A stretch of 64,000 nt of DNA, taken from NCBI GenBank assembly GCA_020402865.1, contig JADBYT010000015.1:186001-250000 (forward strand), written 5' to 3'. Source of the DNA: Bacteroidota bacterium (GTDB lineage: Bacteria; Bacteroidota; Bacteroidia; Palsa-965). This document shows positions 53,605 to 62,078 of this stretch, piece by piece (position 1 is the first letter of the stretch; each line of letters begins with the position of its first letter). The position numbers and the translations under genes are program-made. The notes beneath the pieces were generated by a model. It was not told where the DNA came from. It did no database searches and worked only from the letters and a program-made list of their open reading frames with translations.

Positions 53605-55134
53605 TTAATTGGTAACTAACTGAACAATAACGAGTCGTCCGCCTTCATCGGCCGAGAGCAGGATCTTCTTGCCGTCGGTAAGCTCCACCATTTCATTGGG
53701 GCCGATAATTTTGTTTTCGTCCACGTCTTTGAGGCTGCTCATGGTTTGATTGATGAGAACCCATTTACCGCCATGCTGCACGAAATAGCCCACGGGTTTG
53801 CGTTGTTCGGGTGTGAGCTTTTCGTTTGGTGCTATGTTGCGGTTAATGTGCCAGGGGTAAAGATACTGATTGTGATACACCATTACCCGGTGTTTCTCTT
53901 CGGTCCATTTTCCGGGCGAGCGTTGGGCGTAAAGATTCAGTATGGGCAGTTGTCCCTGATACAGTGTGCCGCAGAACGGGCATTTTGGGCGGGTGCTGTT
54001 ATCAAACACAAACCATTTCTGGTCGCATTTCACGTTCTGGCACGGTTGCATGAGATCAACCGTTTTGATGAGTGCATTTTCCCACTCATCGGCTGTAGGG
54101 CGTTGCATTGGATTGTGCAGGCCGGTAATGAAAGCCCGGTCGAAAAGATCTTTCAGATATGGGCCTGCAACAGAATAGGGTATTTTCGATACATCGGCCC
54201 AGGGCAGCTGTGTGGGTTTTACCTGATTGAGTTTAGGCCGGTTGGTGGCATCGGTAGGATGTTCCACAAACAGTGCTTTCTGCCCCATTGAAAGCTCTTC
54301 GTCTTTCTGCGGGTCGAGGTCGTTTACCTTGCCGCCGCGCAGCGGGTGGCGGTAAAGCAGATACATATAAATCATCACCGCCAGTGCGTGGCGGTCGGTG
54401 TTTATTGAGGGGAGTTTGCGGCCGGCATCTGTTTTGGGCAAATGCTTGGTGGCCATTACTTCGGGCGCAATAAAATCGGGTGTACCAATTACATCGGGCG
54501 GAAATTTGCCCGGCACCACAAGCCCGTCGATATCAATAATGGCTGCATTGCCGCTCATCGGATCAATGAGTACGTTTTTGTACGAAAGATCGGAGTGCGC
54601 AAGTCCTGCCGCATGCATACGCCTTACAGCGCGGGCAATGCGCAGGCAAATGAGTACATATTTAAACCAGTCGCTGAGCTCGCGTTTATCGAGGTGGAGT
54701 TTAAATGCGGGATTGCGGAACTGCGCCGCAGCAAACCATTTTCCTTCCTTTTCTTTGCCTACAATGCTTGCAATTTGCGCCGCCGCCGCATTGTAACCGT
54801 AGCTGAAGAAAAAGTGCTTCTGATACACCGGCGCCACAATGCCGATTTTGCCATTGTACTCAACTACTTTTGTGGGCCAGCAGAAAAGATCTTTCCAGTA
54901 ATCGCCGCCAGCCTGATTAAAAATACGTTCGCGGTAGGTGGTTACAATGGTGGTAAGCCGTTCCTTCGTGGCGCTGTAATCGGCCGTGCTCATTTTATCG
55001 CGGAAGAACGCCACCACATACGAGCGGTCGGGGCTGAAGTAAACATCCTTCAGTCCGCCCTGCATCGGGTCGCCGGTATCCACATACTGCACCTGTGTGC
55101 CGTCGTGCGCTTTTATGGTTATGGTTTGTGCCAT
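53605..55134 (-). CDS. Protein kinase-like protein with C-terminal Zn ribbon (Ter phosphosignalling)
   Basis: A 509-aa Ser/Thr-type kinase fold. The catalytic loop reads LAHSDLSYKNVLID (His180, Asp182, Asn187), and the metal-binding DxD motif is IIDIDGLV in place of DFG. FIAPEVMA resembles the activation-segment APE. The usual VAIK lysine is not clear. After the kinase (to about 360) come CQNVKCDQKW and CPFCG, a Zn ribbon, then a C-terminal beta-rich segment (FFVQHGGKWVLINQTM-like) that may be FHA-like. With the PP2C and TerY-like vWA genes it makes the TerY-P triad described in Ter systems. Confidence 0.87.
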   Translation of the reverse strand: MAQTITIKAHDGTQVQYVDTGDPMQGGLKDVYFSPDRSYVVAFFRDKMSTADYSATKERLTTIVTTYRERIFNQAGGDYWKDLFCWPTKVVEYNGKIGIVAPVYQKHFFFSYGYNAAAAQIASIVGKEKEGKWFAAAQFRNPAFKLHLDKRELSDWFKYVLICLRIARAVRRMHAAGLAHSDLSYKNVLIDPMSGNAAIIDIDGLVVPGKFPPDVIGTPDFIAPEVMATKHLPKTDAGRKLPSINTDRHALAVMIYMYLLYRHPLRGGKVNDLDPQKDEELSMGQKALFVEHPTDATNRPKLNQVKPTQLPWADVSKIPYSVAGPYLKDLFDRAFITGLHNPMQRPTADEWENALIKTVDLMQPCQNVKCDQKWFVFDNSTRPKCPFCGTLYQGQLPILNLYAQRSPGKWTEEKHRVMVYHNQYLYPWHINRNIAPNEKLTPEQRKPVGYFVQHGGKWVLINQTMSSLKDVDENKIIGPNEMVELTDGKKILLSADEGGRLVIVQLVTN

Positions 55135-55154
55135 GTTCAGTTCGGGGCAGAAGT

Positions 55155-56579
55155 TCAGTAAAGTATGGCAATGGTGCGGTCGTCGTGATTGCCCGGCGAC
55201 CAGAAGTCCATCCAGTTGAGCAGTTCAGTGGCGGTGTTTTCGTTTTCCGTTGAAAAATTTACAGTCACGCCATCATTATTTTTGCCGCAGAGATCATCCC
55301 ATAGTTCATCCCATTTTTCAATCCTCGTCAGGTTTGCATCGGTTTGAAATTTCGGATCGGTAATCCCGTCGCTCATCAGCACAATGGCTGTAAAGTCCTG
55401 TACAATGCGGAAACCGATGCGCTTGTAAAATGAAGTATCGGCAAAAATTTCGGGCATGGTCAGAAAGCGTGTCTGCCCGGCAAACTCACCACCGTCGGGA
55501 GTTCCCAGCAAAGTAACATCTTCATTACGGCGATAAATGCCCATGCCACCGTCGCCTACGGAAAACGACATTACACTGTAGCCAAATTCAAAGCGGCGCA
55601 GCAGCACAAACAACAGTGTGGTTGAAAAGTCTTTCAACTTTACCTCATCGCCATTTGCGGCAAGTTCGGCCGTATAGTTTACCAACTGCTGATGCACTTC
55701 GAACGGCGCTTTACTGAAACGCTGCGTGAGGAACTCATTCAACGCATTTTTGCTGGCTTCGTCTTTGTGTGCGTGGTAGGCGGTAATAACATCGTCAAGC
55801 TGCTTGTATTCATCAGCCGGAATGTTTTTGAAAAAATTCACCACGCCTTCGCACGCCAGTTGCGAGCCCTTGCGCGAATACTTCGCACTTCCCGCACCAT
55901 CGGCTACTGCAATTACGGCATAGCCTGTTTGTGCATCGAAGTAGTGCTCAAAATCATCATCGCGGTAAATACCTTCGTGTGCATGACTGCGACCGCGCTT
56001 TGAGGCTACAGCCAGTTTATGTCCCAGCATCTCAGCTGCATCCTTCACCTCATCGGGCTTCCAGAAAATACCATCAGCCGGCGAAGGAATATTTTTCCAG
56101 AGCTTTTTCGGATCAGGATTCACCACAAACGAAATTTCTTTCTCGTGTGTTTTCTCCGGATCGCTTTGGTTGGTGAGTTTAAAAATCAATTTCACCCTGA
56201 ATTCACCCTGGTCAAGTGGTGTGCCCGAAATCTGTCCGGTTTGCTGATCGTAAGTAATTCCCAGACTTTCGGGAAACTGCAGTGTAAAGCTCGCAATTTT
56301 CTCAAGTCCGTACTGAGACAGCGAAAACACCTGTGCATAAGGCTTGTCAACAGTGCCATTGGGCAGTTGCAGCAGTTTTTCGCGGATGTTGTTCAGTGCT
56401 ATATTTTCCTGAAGATTCATGATCAGATTTTCTGTAGTGACCGAAATCAGGCGGCATTGTTCAATCACTTCTTCGCTGTCGATATACGCATCGAGAAGAG
56501 CCGACTGTTTTTCGGTAATGTCCACACTGCGTTGTTTAAGCAGTTGTGTAATGTATAAACGGCGTTGCTGTCGTTCCAT
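55155..56579 (-). CDS. PP2C-like protein phosphatase with N-terminal Ig-like domain
   Basis: A 474-aa protein starting at ATG 56579 (MERQQRRLYI). The helical N-terminus (to about 75) is followed by an Ig-like domain with the pattern ITYDQQTGQISGTPLDQGEF (about 110-160). The PP2C domain is at about 200-474: VIAVADGAGSAKYSRKG, MSFSVGDGGMGIY, IVLMSDGITDPKF and WSPGNHDDRTIAILY carry the metal-binding Asp residues. The expected role is to reverse the phosphorylation made by the neighbouring kinase. It lies 6 bp after the TerY-like gene and 20 bp before the kinase gene. Confidence 0.9.
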   Translation of the reverse strand: MERQQRRLYITQLLKQRSVDITEKQSALLDAYIDSEEVIEQCRLISVTTENLIMNLQENIALNNIREKLLQLPNGTVDKPYAQVFSLSQYGLEKIASFTLQFPESLGITYDQQTGQISGTPLDQGEFRVKLIFKLTNQSDPEKTHEKEISFVVNPDPKKLWKNIPSPADGIFWKPDEVKDAAEMLGHKLAVASKRGRSHAHEGIYRDDDFEHYFDAQTGYAVIAVADGAGSAKYSRKGSQLACEGVVNFFKNIPADEYKQLDDVITAYHAHKDEASKNALNEFLTQRFSKAPFEVHQQLVNYTAELAANGDEVKLKDFSTTLLFVLLRRFEFGYSVMSFSVGDGGMGIYRRNEDVTLLGTPDGGEFAGQTRFLTMPEIFADTSFYKRIGFRIVQDFTAIVLMSDGITDPKFQTDANLTRIEKWDELWDDLCGKNNDGVTVNFSTENENTATELLNWMDFWSPGNHDDRTIAILY

Positions 56580-56585
56580 CAAGCT

Positions 56586-57635
56586 TTAGCCTTGAGCCGA
56601 ATTAATGTCCATGCGGCCTTCGCCAAAACCATAGCGGCCTTTGTTTCCGCACCACGGGCATGTACTTATTTCTTCATTGCCGCAGCAATGAATTTTTCCG
56701 CACTGGCAAATGCTGAGTCCGTACTGATTGCCGCACGAAGGGCAGGTGGGTGCTCCCTGAAGTTCATCGGTACCTACTTTGTTTGCTCCGCCGGTTTCAT
56801 CGCAGTAATCGAAATAGGAAGAATCAACCAGATAAGCACCCACAAGGCGATACACCAGGCTGTTCATTTCCATACCGCCCACCATGGTAGGTTGCGTGGT
56901 ACGCCGGTATTTAATGAGATAGGGCTTTTGCGAATGCTGGCATTTGCCGGTGAACACGGTAAAGTTGTGATCGAAGCGCGGCTTGGGCGGCATTTCGCGC
57001 GGGTCAAGTTTTGAAATTACCGACTCGTCGGGCTTGGTTAATTCAAAGCCGGTGCCGCCGGTTTCCACACTCATACTGCTGCTTTTTATGGAAGCCGTAA
57101 CCCATTTGAAAAACGATTTGTATTGATTTACCGAAGTGTTTTTAAACATAAACACGTTTTCGGTAAGTTTTTGCAATACTTCCAGATCGGCTTCCTCGCC
57201 AAACGAAACGGCTACCATGCTCGATTTCGAAGCCCAGTTTTTCTTCCATTCGGCAATGGCCACCTGCGTATCGTCGGTAGGCACTCCGTCAGTAAACAAA
57301 AACACAATCGGTTTCCAGTCGCCCTTTTGTTCGGCGGTGGTTTGTATGGTGTTTTTGCGAAGTTCATACATGAGATGCCCCAGGCCATTGCCCAGTGAAG
57401 TGCCTCCGCCAATAGGAAAACGTGGCGGATAAAATGTAATGATTTCCTGCAGCGGCACCAGTGTGCGCGCCTGTCCGGCAAACACTACAATGGAAATATG
57501 CACGGTTTCCAGCGCATACGGATCTTCTTTCAGCGCCTTGATAATCATGGCCAGCCCTTCTTCCACCATCTGAATCGGTTCACCGATCATCGACTCTGAA
57601 ATGTCGATCAGGAAATAAATCGGAAGTCGTCTCAT
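56586..57635 (-). CDS. TerY-like vWA protein with C-terminal zinc ribbons
   Basis: A 349-aa von Willebrand A protein. The MIDAS motif YFLIDISESMIGEP (DxSxS) and VFLFTDGVPTDDTQ are intact. The domain spans about 1-190. A beta-rich middle (FTVFTGKCQHSQKPYLIKYR) is followed by a C-terminal Zn-ribbon array (CPSCGNQYGLSICQCG, then STCPWCGNKG), the TerY-C arrangement. It is part of the kinase-phosphatase-vWA triad. It could recruit a metal-dependent partner; the target is unknown. Confidence 0.9.
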   Translation of the reverse strand: MRRLPIYFLIDISESMIGEPIQMVEEGLAMIIKALKEDPYALETVHISIVVFAGQARTLVPLQEIITFYPPRFPIGGGTSLGNGLGHLMYELRKNTIQTTAEQKGDWKPIVFLFTDGVPTDDTQVAIAEWKKNWASKSSMVAVSFGEEADLEVLQKLTENVFMFKNTSVNQYKSFFKWVTASIKSSSMSVETGGTGFELTKPDESVISKLDPREMPPKPRFDHNFTVFTGKCQHSQKPYLIKYRRTTQPTMVGGMEMNSLVYRLVGAYLVDSSYFDYCDETGGANKVGTDELQGAPTCPSCGNQYGLSICQCGKIHCCGNEEISTCPWCGNKGRYGFGEGRMDINSAQG

Positions 57636-57656
57636 GTTGTTAATGTGTTGATGTAA

Positions 57657-57923
57657 CTACCTGAACAGCGTGAGCAGGAAAAGCAAAATGATAAGCAGCA
57701 CAAACTGTGCAGTATCTATTGCCAGGCCCTGTCCGACCTGAGCCGGTTTAAATGCCTTGCGCAGCAGTTTCAGTATCGGTTCCAGCACTTTTTCGAGAAA
57801 CTGAAACCGTTTGAGCATTTGCGGCGCCATGCGGTTTTTGTAGGGATACAGTTTTGAATAAAGGAATAAACCAATAATCAGAAACTGTGCAGCAAGCGTA
57901 ATAATGAATCCAAGCAACTTCAT
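57657..57923 (-). CDS. YggT/Ycf19-like small membrane protein
   Basis: An 88-aa protein with two hydrophobic segments (LGFIITLAAQFLIIGLFLYS and FVLLIILLFLLTLFR), and between them a basic amphipathic stretch with FLEKVLEPILKLLRKAF. The LEPILKLLR and GLAIDTAQFVLLI pattern resembles the YggT family. It starts at ATG 57923, overlapping the upstream vWA stop by one base (TGATG). It is embedded between vWA genes; its role in the Ter system is not known. Confidence 0.75.
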   Translation of the reverse strand: MKLLGFIITLAAQFLIIGLFLYSKLYPYKNRMAPQMLKRFQFLEKVLEPILKLLRKAFKPAQVGQGLAIDTAQFVLLIILLFLLTLFR

Positions 57924-58564
57924 CAAATCACCATATTAATTTCATCGGGTGGTGGCGGCAGCACAAGTTGTTCGGTAGAAGTAACACTTTGGTTGCCTGT
58001 GCCGATAGAGGCCGAAACCCATTTAAAGAACGAGGTAAGCGTATTACTGTCGGCCGTATCAAGATGTACAACCGTGTCGGTAATTTCTTTCAGGAAACTG
58101 TCCTGCGCCGAAGCACCTGCTGCGCAGGCCACCACCATTGCAAAATTGTAGCTTCTGATTTTAGGCACCATGTCGCGGAAGAGCGCAAGATCAGACGGTT
58201 TGCCATCTGTCATCAGAAACAACAGCGGACGCCAGTCGCCTTTATCCTCACCTGCGCCGGTTTTTACTTCGCGGCGCATTACATTGAGCAGCAGTTCAAG
58301 CGCGGCACCCATATTGGTAGGGCCTGAATCAGGTGTGGTTACTTCTGGCAGCAGCAGCGATTCGAGATCGGTGAGCGGTACAATCTGTTTCACCTCGCGG
58401 TCAAACGTAATCAGACTGATCCACACTGTTTCCAGTGCATACGGATCTTGTCTGAGTTTTGAAAGCAGCACCTGCAGGCCATTGTTCACGGCATGAATGG
58501 GTTCGCCTTTCATGGAGCCCGAGGTGTCGAGCAGGAGATAAACGGGAAGTCGTCGTGAAGCCAT
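57923..58564 (-). CDS. vWA-domain protein of the Ter operon (second)
   Basis: A 213-aa protein that is essentially a single vWA domain. The MIDAS motif YLLLDTSGSMKGEP, the metal-coordinating Thr region and LFLMTDGKPSDLALF are intact. A short tail (LVLPPPPDEINMVI) recurs in the next gene as LPPPPPEVNIVV, so the two are tandem paralogs. It has no Zn ribbon, unlike the TerY-like protein. It lies 13 bp downstream of the other single-vWA gene. Confidence 0.88.
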   Translation of the reverse strand: MASRRLPVYLLLDTSGSMKGEPIHAVNNGLQVLLSKLRQDPYALETVWISLITFDREVKQIVPLTDLESLLLPEVTTPDSGPTNMGAALELLLNVMRREVKTGAGEDKGDWRPLLFLMTDGKPSDLALFRDMVPKIRSYNFAMVVACAAGASAQDSFLKEITDTVVHLDTADSNTLTSFFKWVSASIGTGNQSVTSTEQLVLPPPPDEINMVI

Positions 58565-58577
58565 TTACAAAACGCAA

Positions 58578-59216
58578 TTACACCACAATGTTTACTTCGG
58601 GCGGCGGCGGCGGCAGTTCATTCAGGCCACCTACTTCGATGCCTGAGTTTTCTACTTTCTGGCTGCCTGTGCTGATGGAAGCCGAAACCCATTTGAAGAA
58701 TGCCTTGATGGTTGAGGAGTCAGCAGTATCCAAACCAACCACCACGTCGGTAATTTGTTTGAGCACATTGGTATCGGCACCCGAACCAGCTGCACAGGCC
58801 ACAATAACGCCGGTTTTACGCTTCTTGAGTTCGGCAAGTCCGTTCTGCCACTGATCTGTGGGGCTTCCGTCTGTCATGATAAATACAAGCGGTTTCCAGT
58901 CGCCTTTCATTTCGGCGCTTCCGCGTGCCACTTCCCGGTCAATACATTGTGCAAGCACGTTCAACGCTTCGCCGAAAGCTGTAGTGCCTGTGGCACGGAT
59001 TTCCTGCATCTGAAATGAAGCCAGATCAGTGAGCGGAATAAGCTGCCGCGCCGTTGAATCGAACGTGATTACACTGATGTAAGCAGTTTCCAGCGCATGC
59101 GGATCCTGGCGAAGTGTGGAGATAAGCACCTGTACGCCATTTTTCACGGCTTCAATCGGTTCGCCTGTCATCGAGCCGGAGGTGTCGAGCAGAAGGTAAA
59201 CGGGTAATTTGCGCAT
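58578..59216 (-). CDS. vWA-domain protein of the Ter operon (first)
   Basis: A 212-aa protein starting at ATG 59216 (MRKLPVYLLL). Single vWA domain with DTSGSMTGEPIEAVKNGVQV (MIDAS) and VFIMTDGSPTDQWQNG. The C-terminus ends ELPPPPPEVNIVV, the same tail as its neighbour. The strong similarity through the domain (RQDPHALETAYISVITFD against RQDPYALETVWISLITFD) indicates a tandem duplication. It precedes the second vWA gene by 13 bp. Confidence 0.88.
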   Translation of the reverse strand: MRKLPVYLLLDTSGSMTGEPIEAVKNGVQVLISTLRQDPHALETAYISVITFDSTARQLIPLTDLASFQMQEIRATGTTAFGEALNVLAQCIDREVARGSAEMKGDWKPLVFIMTDGSPTDQWQNGLAELKKRKTGVIVACAAGSGADTNVLKQITDVVVGLDTADSSTIKAFFKWVSASISTGSQKVENSGIEVGGLNELPPPPPEVNIVV

Positions 59217-59280
59217 AGCGTTTTTGATTGATGATGCGGGTATGATTACCACGCAATCATGGATATTTATTTATCGCTTA

Positions 59281-59302
59281 CTGCAGATCTGTTCATCTGC
59301 AG
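59281..59302 (-). promoter_or_regulatory. Intra-operon hairpin between TerD and vWA genes
   Basis: CTGCAGAT / ATCTGCAG pair around a 6-base loop, just downstream of the TerD stop (59309) and 65 bases before the vWA start. No T run follows, so it is more likely an mRNA-processing or stability stem than a terminator. Confidence 0.4.
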
Positions 59303-59308
59303 TTTCGC

Positions 59309-59860
59309 TTAGTTATAACGGTTCAGATAGTCGTTCAGGCCACCTTTCATTCCTACACCAACGGCTTCAAACTTCCACTCGGCACCGCGCTTGTAAATGC
59401 GGCCAAATTCCACCGCCGTTTCAATCGAAAAGTCTTCGTCGAGTTCGTATTTCACCATTTCAGCACCGCTTGCATCACAAATGCGGATAAACGAATTGCG
59501 CACCTGACCGAAATTCTGGCGGCGGTCGTCAGCATCATGAATGGTTACAACCACACATATTTGTGTCACGCGTGAATCTATTTTCGAAAGATCTACCACA
59601 ATCTGCTCGTCGTCGCCATCGCCGTCGCCGGTGCGGTTATCGCCCGAGTGTGAAACGGCGCCGTCAGGAGAAGTGGCATTGTTGTAAAAAATGAAAAATT
59701 CATCGGCAGGAATTTTACCTGCTTCGGTGAGCATAAACACAGAAGCGTCAAGATCAAAATCACCGCCGGAAGCAGAGGCGTTGGTGTCCCAGCCGAGCCC
59801 AATTGTAAATTTCTGCGCGTTCAGCGTTTCGCGCTGTCCTTTTTGAAGATTAATGGCCAT
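59309..59860 (-). CDS. TerD-family calcium-binding stress protein (third in operon)
   Basis: A 183-aa TerD domain protein. Calcium-site residues are visible: GGDFDLDASVFML and HSGDNRTGDGDGDDEQIVVD. The C-terminal signature NFGQVRNSFIRI and ETAVEFGRIYKRGAEWKFEAVG is complete. The N-terminus MAINLQKGQ is shared with the other two TerD proteins here. It has no signal peptide, so is cytoplasmic or membrane-associated. It overlaps the upstream PRTase gene by 11 bp. Confidence 0.95.
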   Translation of the reverse strand: MAINLQKGQRETLNAQKFTIGLGWDTNASASGGDFDLDASVFMLTEAGKIPADEFFIFYNNATSPDGAVSHSGDNRTGDGDGDDEQIVVDLSKIDSRVTQICVVVTIHDADDRRQNFGQVRNSFIRICDASGAEMVKYELDEDFSIETAVEFGRIYKRGAEWKFEAVGVGMKGGLNDYLNRYN

Positions 59861-60680
59861 GTGTGTGGTATATGTGATTGTAAATTGAATGGAGGTTAGT
59901 TTTATACTCGTGCATCAGATGATAATTATTTCCAAATGCAAGGTCGCAGAGTTTGCTGAGCAACGCGGGTTCCGCATTTTTCACAAACACCTGTAAATCG
60001 GCATCGGGAAGCGAAAGAACGAATTTGATGACACGGGTATTAAAAGTAAATATTTTCTCCCGAATGAGTTTAAGTAAACCGTTTACATCTTTGATTTCGC
60101 TGTAATTCAGTACATTTTCAAATTCGGGGGCAATTTCCTTGTTGGTGAGTTCGGCAAAATAGAGAAACATGAAATTGCCTGGAATCTGCAATTCTTCAAT
60201 TTGTTTGCGCAATACAAGTTCGTGGCTTCCGGTAATGCGTATATCGTCGAGCAGCAGCACATTACGGTTGCTCAGAAACGTTTTATCAATGTGATACGTA
60301 CCCTGCGTGATGAGTTTGTAACGCTCATCAAAGCTCAGGTTGCCATAATCTACACTGTAGGTTTTGTAACGATGTATGCGGGATTCCAGTAACGAAGGTT
60401 TTTCGTGCTCAGCAAGAAAGCGGTTTACTTCGCGCACAAAATAGCGGGTCATGGCGCACGAGGCAGTGGGTATGAAATCATACGGACTGGGCACCGCCAC
60501 AGTGGGCCCGCCGGTCAGTAACAATTTACGATGAGCAAGAATAAATTGTTCAGCCAGTGCGGTGCCAAAATGTTCTGCTTCTGTTTCGTCGCCAAACTTA
60601 AAACGGCTGTAAGCCCCTGCAGAAAAAGAAAGTGCTGAAGCCGAATCAATTTTATGTAATGAGAAAGATGAAAAATTCAT
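59850..60680 (-). CDS. Phosphoribosyltransferase-like protein of the Ter operon
   Basis: A 276-aa protein with a PRTase-type PRPP loop, NVLLLDDIRITGSHE (about residues 138-152), and AVPSPYDFIPTAS near the N-terminus. The rest is not typical of a purine PRTase. In described Ter systems such proteins occur with HAD-fold enzymes, thought to make a nucleoside-like metabolite. It overlaps the HAD gene by 4 bp and the following TerD gene by 11 bp. The reaction is inferred only. Confidence 0.8.
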   Translation of the reverse strand: MNFSSFSLHKIDSASALSFSAGAYSRFKFGDETEAEHFGTALAEQFILAHRKLLLTGGPTVAVPSPYDFIPTASCAMTRYFVREVNRFLAEHEKPSLLESRIHRYKTYSVDYGNLSFDERYKLITQGTYHIDKTFLSNRNVLLLDDIRITGSHELVLRKQIEELQIPGNFMFLYFAELTNKEIAPEFENVLNYSEIKDVNGLLKLIREKIFTFNTRVIKFVLSLPDADLQVFVKNAEPALLSKLCDLAFGNNYHLMHEYKTNLHSIYNHIYHTHGH

Positions 60681-61372
60681 ATACCGGTCAATCTGCGCAA
60701 CGAAGGTACTTCTTTATCATACAACAGCGACCGGAAGCCAAAGTTTAACGCGCCTTTTACATCTGCCACGGGATTATCGCCGACATGCAATATTTCGTGT
60801 TTTTCGGCATTTCGAAAGGCGTTTACGGCATCGAATGCGCTGGCAAAAAAAGCGGGCGCCGGTTTGGCCGCACCGTGCTCATCGGAAAAAAGCATGAAAC
60901 TGAAATGCGGCGAAACTCCCAGCTGCTCAAGTCGTTTGCGTAACGTGCGGCCTTTTATGAATCCGGTGTTGCTGAGCAAACTGAGGCTGATGTTTCGTTG
61001 CCGCAATGTTTCAAATGTGTCCAGCGTATCGGCATTCAGCAGCTGTGGCGGATGCATAAAAAACAGCACCTCCATCTCGTCGTAAAAGGCGTCTAATGCT
61101 TCCGGTTCAATAGCGGTTGCTTCGGCGCCCAACGCATCAAGGGCAAGCAGAAGCAAACTTTCGTAATGGGCTGTTTGTCCGCACACCACACTCACATGGT
61201 CAAACAATTTGTCCATGCGGCGCAGCGTGGCCGATACTTCTTCCGGTGCAGCCTTAATGCCAAAACGGGATGCCAGTAAAGCATCCCGTTTCGGCTTAAA
61301 TTGCGGGTCGGAAGCAATGAGTGTCATCCATAAATCAAACGAAATATGGACTATGCCGTTGCTTTCGATCAT
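60677..61372 (-). CDS. HAD-superfamily hydrolase of the Ter operon
   Basis: A 231-aa HAD protein. Motif I is ISFDLWMTLI: the nucleophile Asp is present but the second Asp of the phosphatase DxD is replaced by Trp, as in some dehalogenase-type members. Motif II is LSLLSNTGF, motif III Lys is in HGAAKPAPAFF and motif IV is HVGDNPVADVKGA. A helical cap lies between. It overlaps both neighbours by 4 bp (PRTase and TerD). Phosphatase activity is therefore uncertain. Confidence 0.88.
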   Translation of the reverse strand: MIESNGIVHISFDLWMTLIASDPQFKPKRDALLASRFGIKAAPEEVSATLRRMDKLFDHVSVVCGQTAHYESLLLLALDALGAEATAIEPEALDAFYDEMEVLFFMHPPQLLNADTLDTFETLRQRNISLSLLSNTGFIKGRTLRKRLEQLGVSPHFSFMLFSDEHGAAKPAPAFFASAFDAVNAFRNAEKHEILHVGDNPVADVKGALNFGFRSLLYDKEVPSLRRLTGI

Positions 61373-62046
61373 TGATACACGTAGTTGCGCAGGATTTCGA
61401 GGAAGTTGTCGGTGGGTTGCGGATTGCCCAGCGCGCGGAATTTCCAGGTGCCGTCTTTACGGTAAACCTCTGCAAAAATCATGGCGGCAGAACCGGCCAT
61501 CGAAGGATCGCCAGAGAGATTGAAACGCGCAATTTCTTTACCACGTGCGTCCACCGCACGGATAAAGGCGTTTTCAATCATCGAGAAGTTCTGGTTTTTC
61601 TGGCGGCCCTGATAAATGGTTACCATAAACAGCACTTTTGAATAACGCTGATCGAGCGAATCGAGCTTTACAATAATCTGCTCATCATCGCCATCGCCTG
61701 CTCCGGTGCGGTTATCGCCCGTAAGCCAGATATGGCCGGTAGGATGACGCATGGAGTTGAAGTAAATTACATCACTTTCATACAGCGGAATTTTCATGCC
61801 GTTTGCATTCTGCACGGTACGGCCCAGATTGGCCACTTTATCGTTCGAATCGAGCAGAAAAGCCTGCGCGTCGAGATCATAATCTTCGCCTTTGTTACCG
61901 CCAAAAAGTTTACCCAGAAAACCACCGCCACTCTGCTTGCGCATGTCCCAGCCCAAACCAATCGTTACGGTAGAAAGGTCGAAACTCTCGCCCTTGTCGT
62001 TTTTGCGAAGGTCAATCGTTTGACCTTTCTGTAGGTTAATCGCCAT
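61369..62046 (-). CDS. TerD-family protein with central insertion (second in operon)
   Basis: A 225-aa TerD domain protein. It has a Gly/Lys-rich insertion (SGGGFLGKLFGGNKGEDYDL) before the first acidic site, and the second site is LTGDNRTGAGDGDDEQIIVK. The tail MIENAFIRAVDARGKEI and FAEVYRKDGTWKFRALG is typical of the TerZ-like subgroup. It starts with the shared MAINLQKGQ. It overlaps the HAD gene by 4 bp. Confidence 0.94.
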   Translation of the reverse strand: MAINLQKGQTIDLRKNDKGESFDLSTVTIGLGWDMRKQSGGGFLGKLFGGNKGEDYDLDAQAFLLDSNDKVANLGRTVQNANGMKIPLYESDVIYFNSMRHPTGHIWLTGDNRTGAGDGDDEQIIVKLDSLDQRYSKVLFMVTIYQGRQKNQNFSMIENAFIRAVDARGKEIARFNLSGDPSMAGSAAMIFAEVYRKDGTWKFRALGNPQPTDNFLEILRNYVYQ

Positions 62047-62078
62047 TTTAAATCTTGTATTTAGTTGAGTGAATGAAC

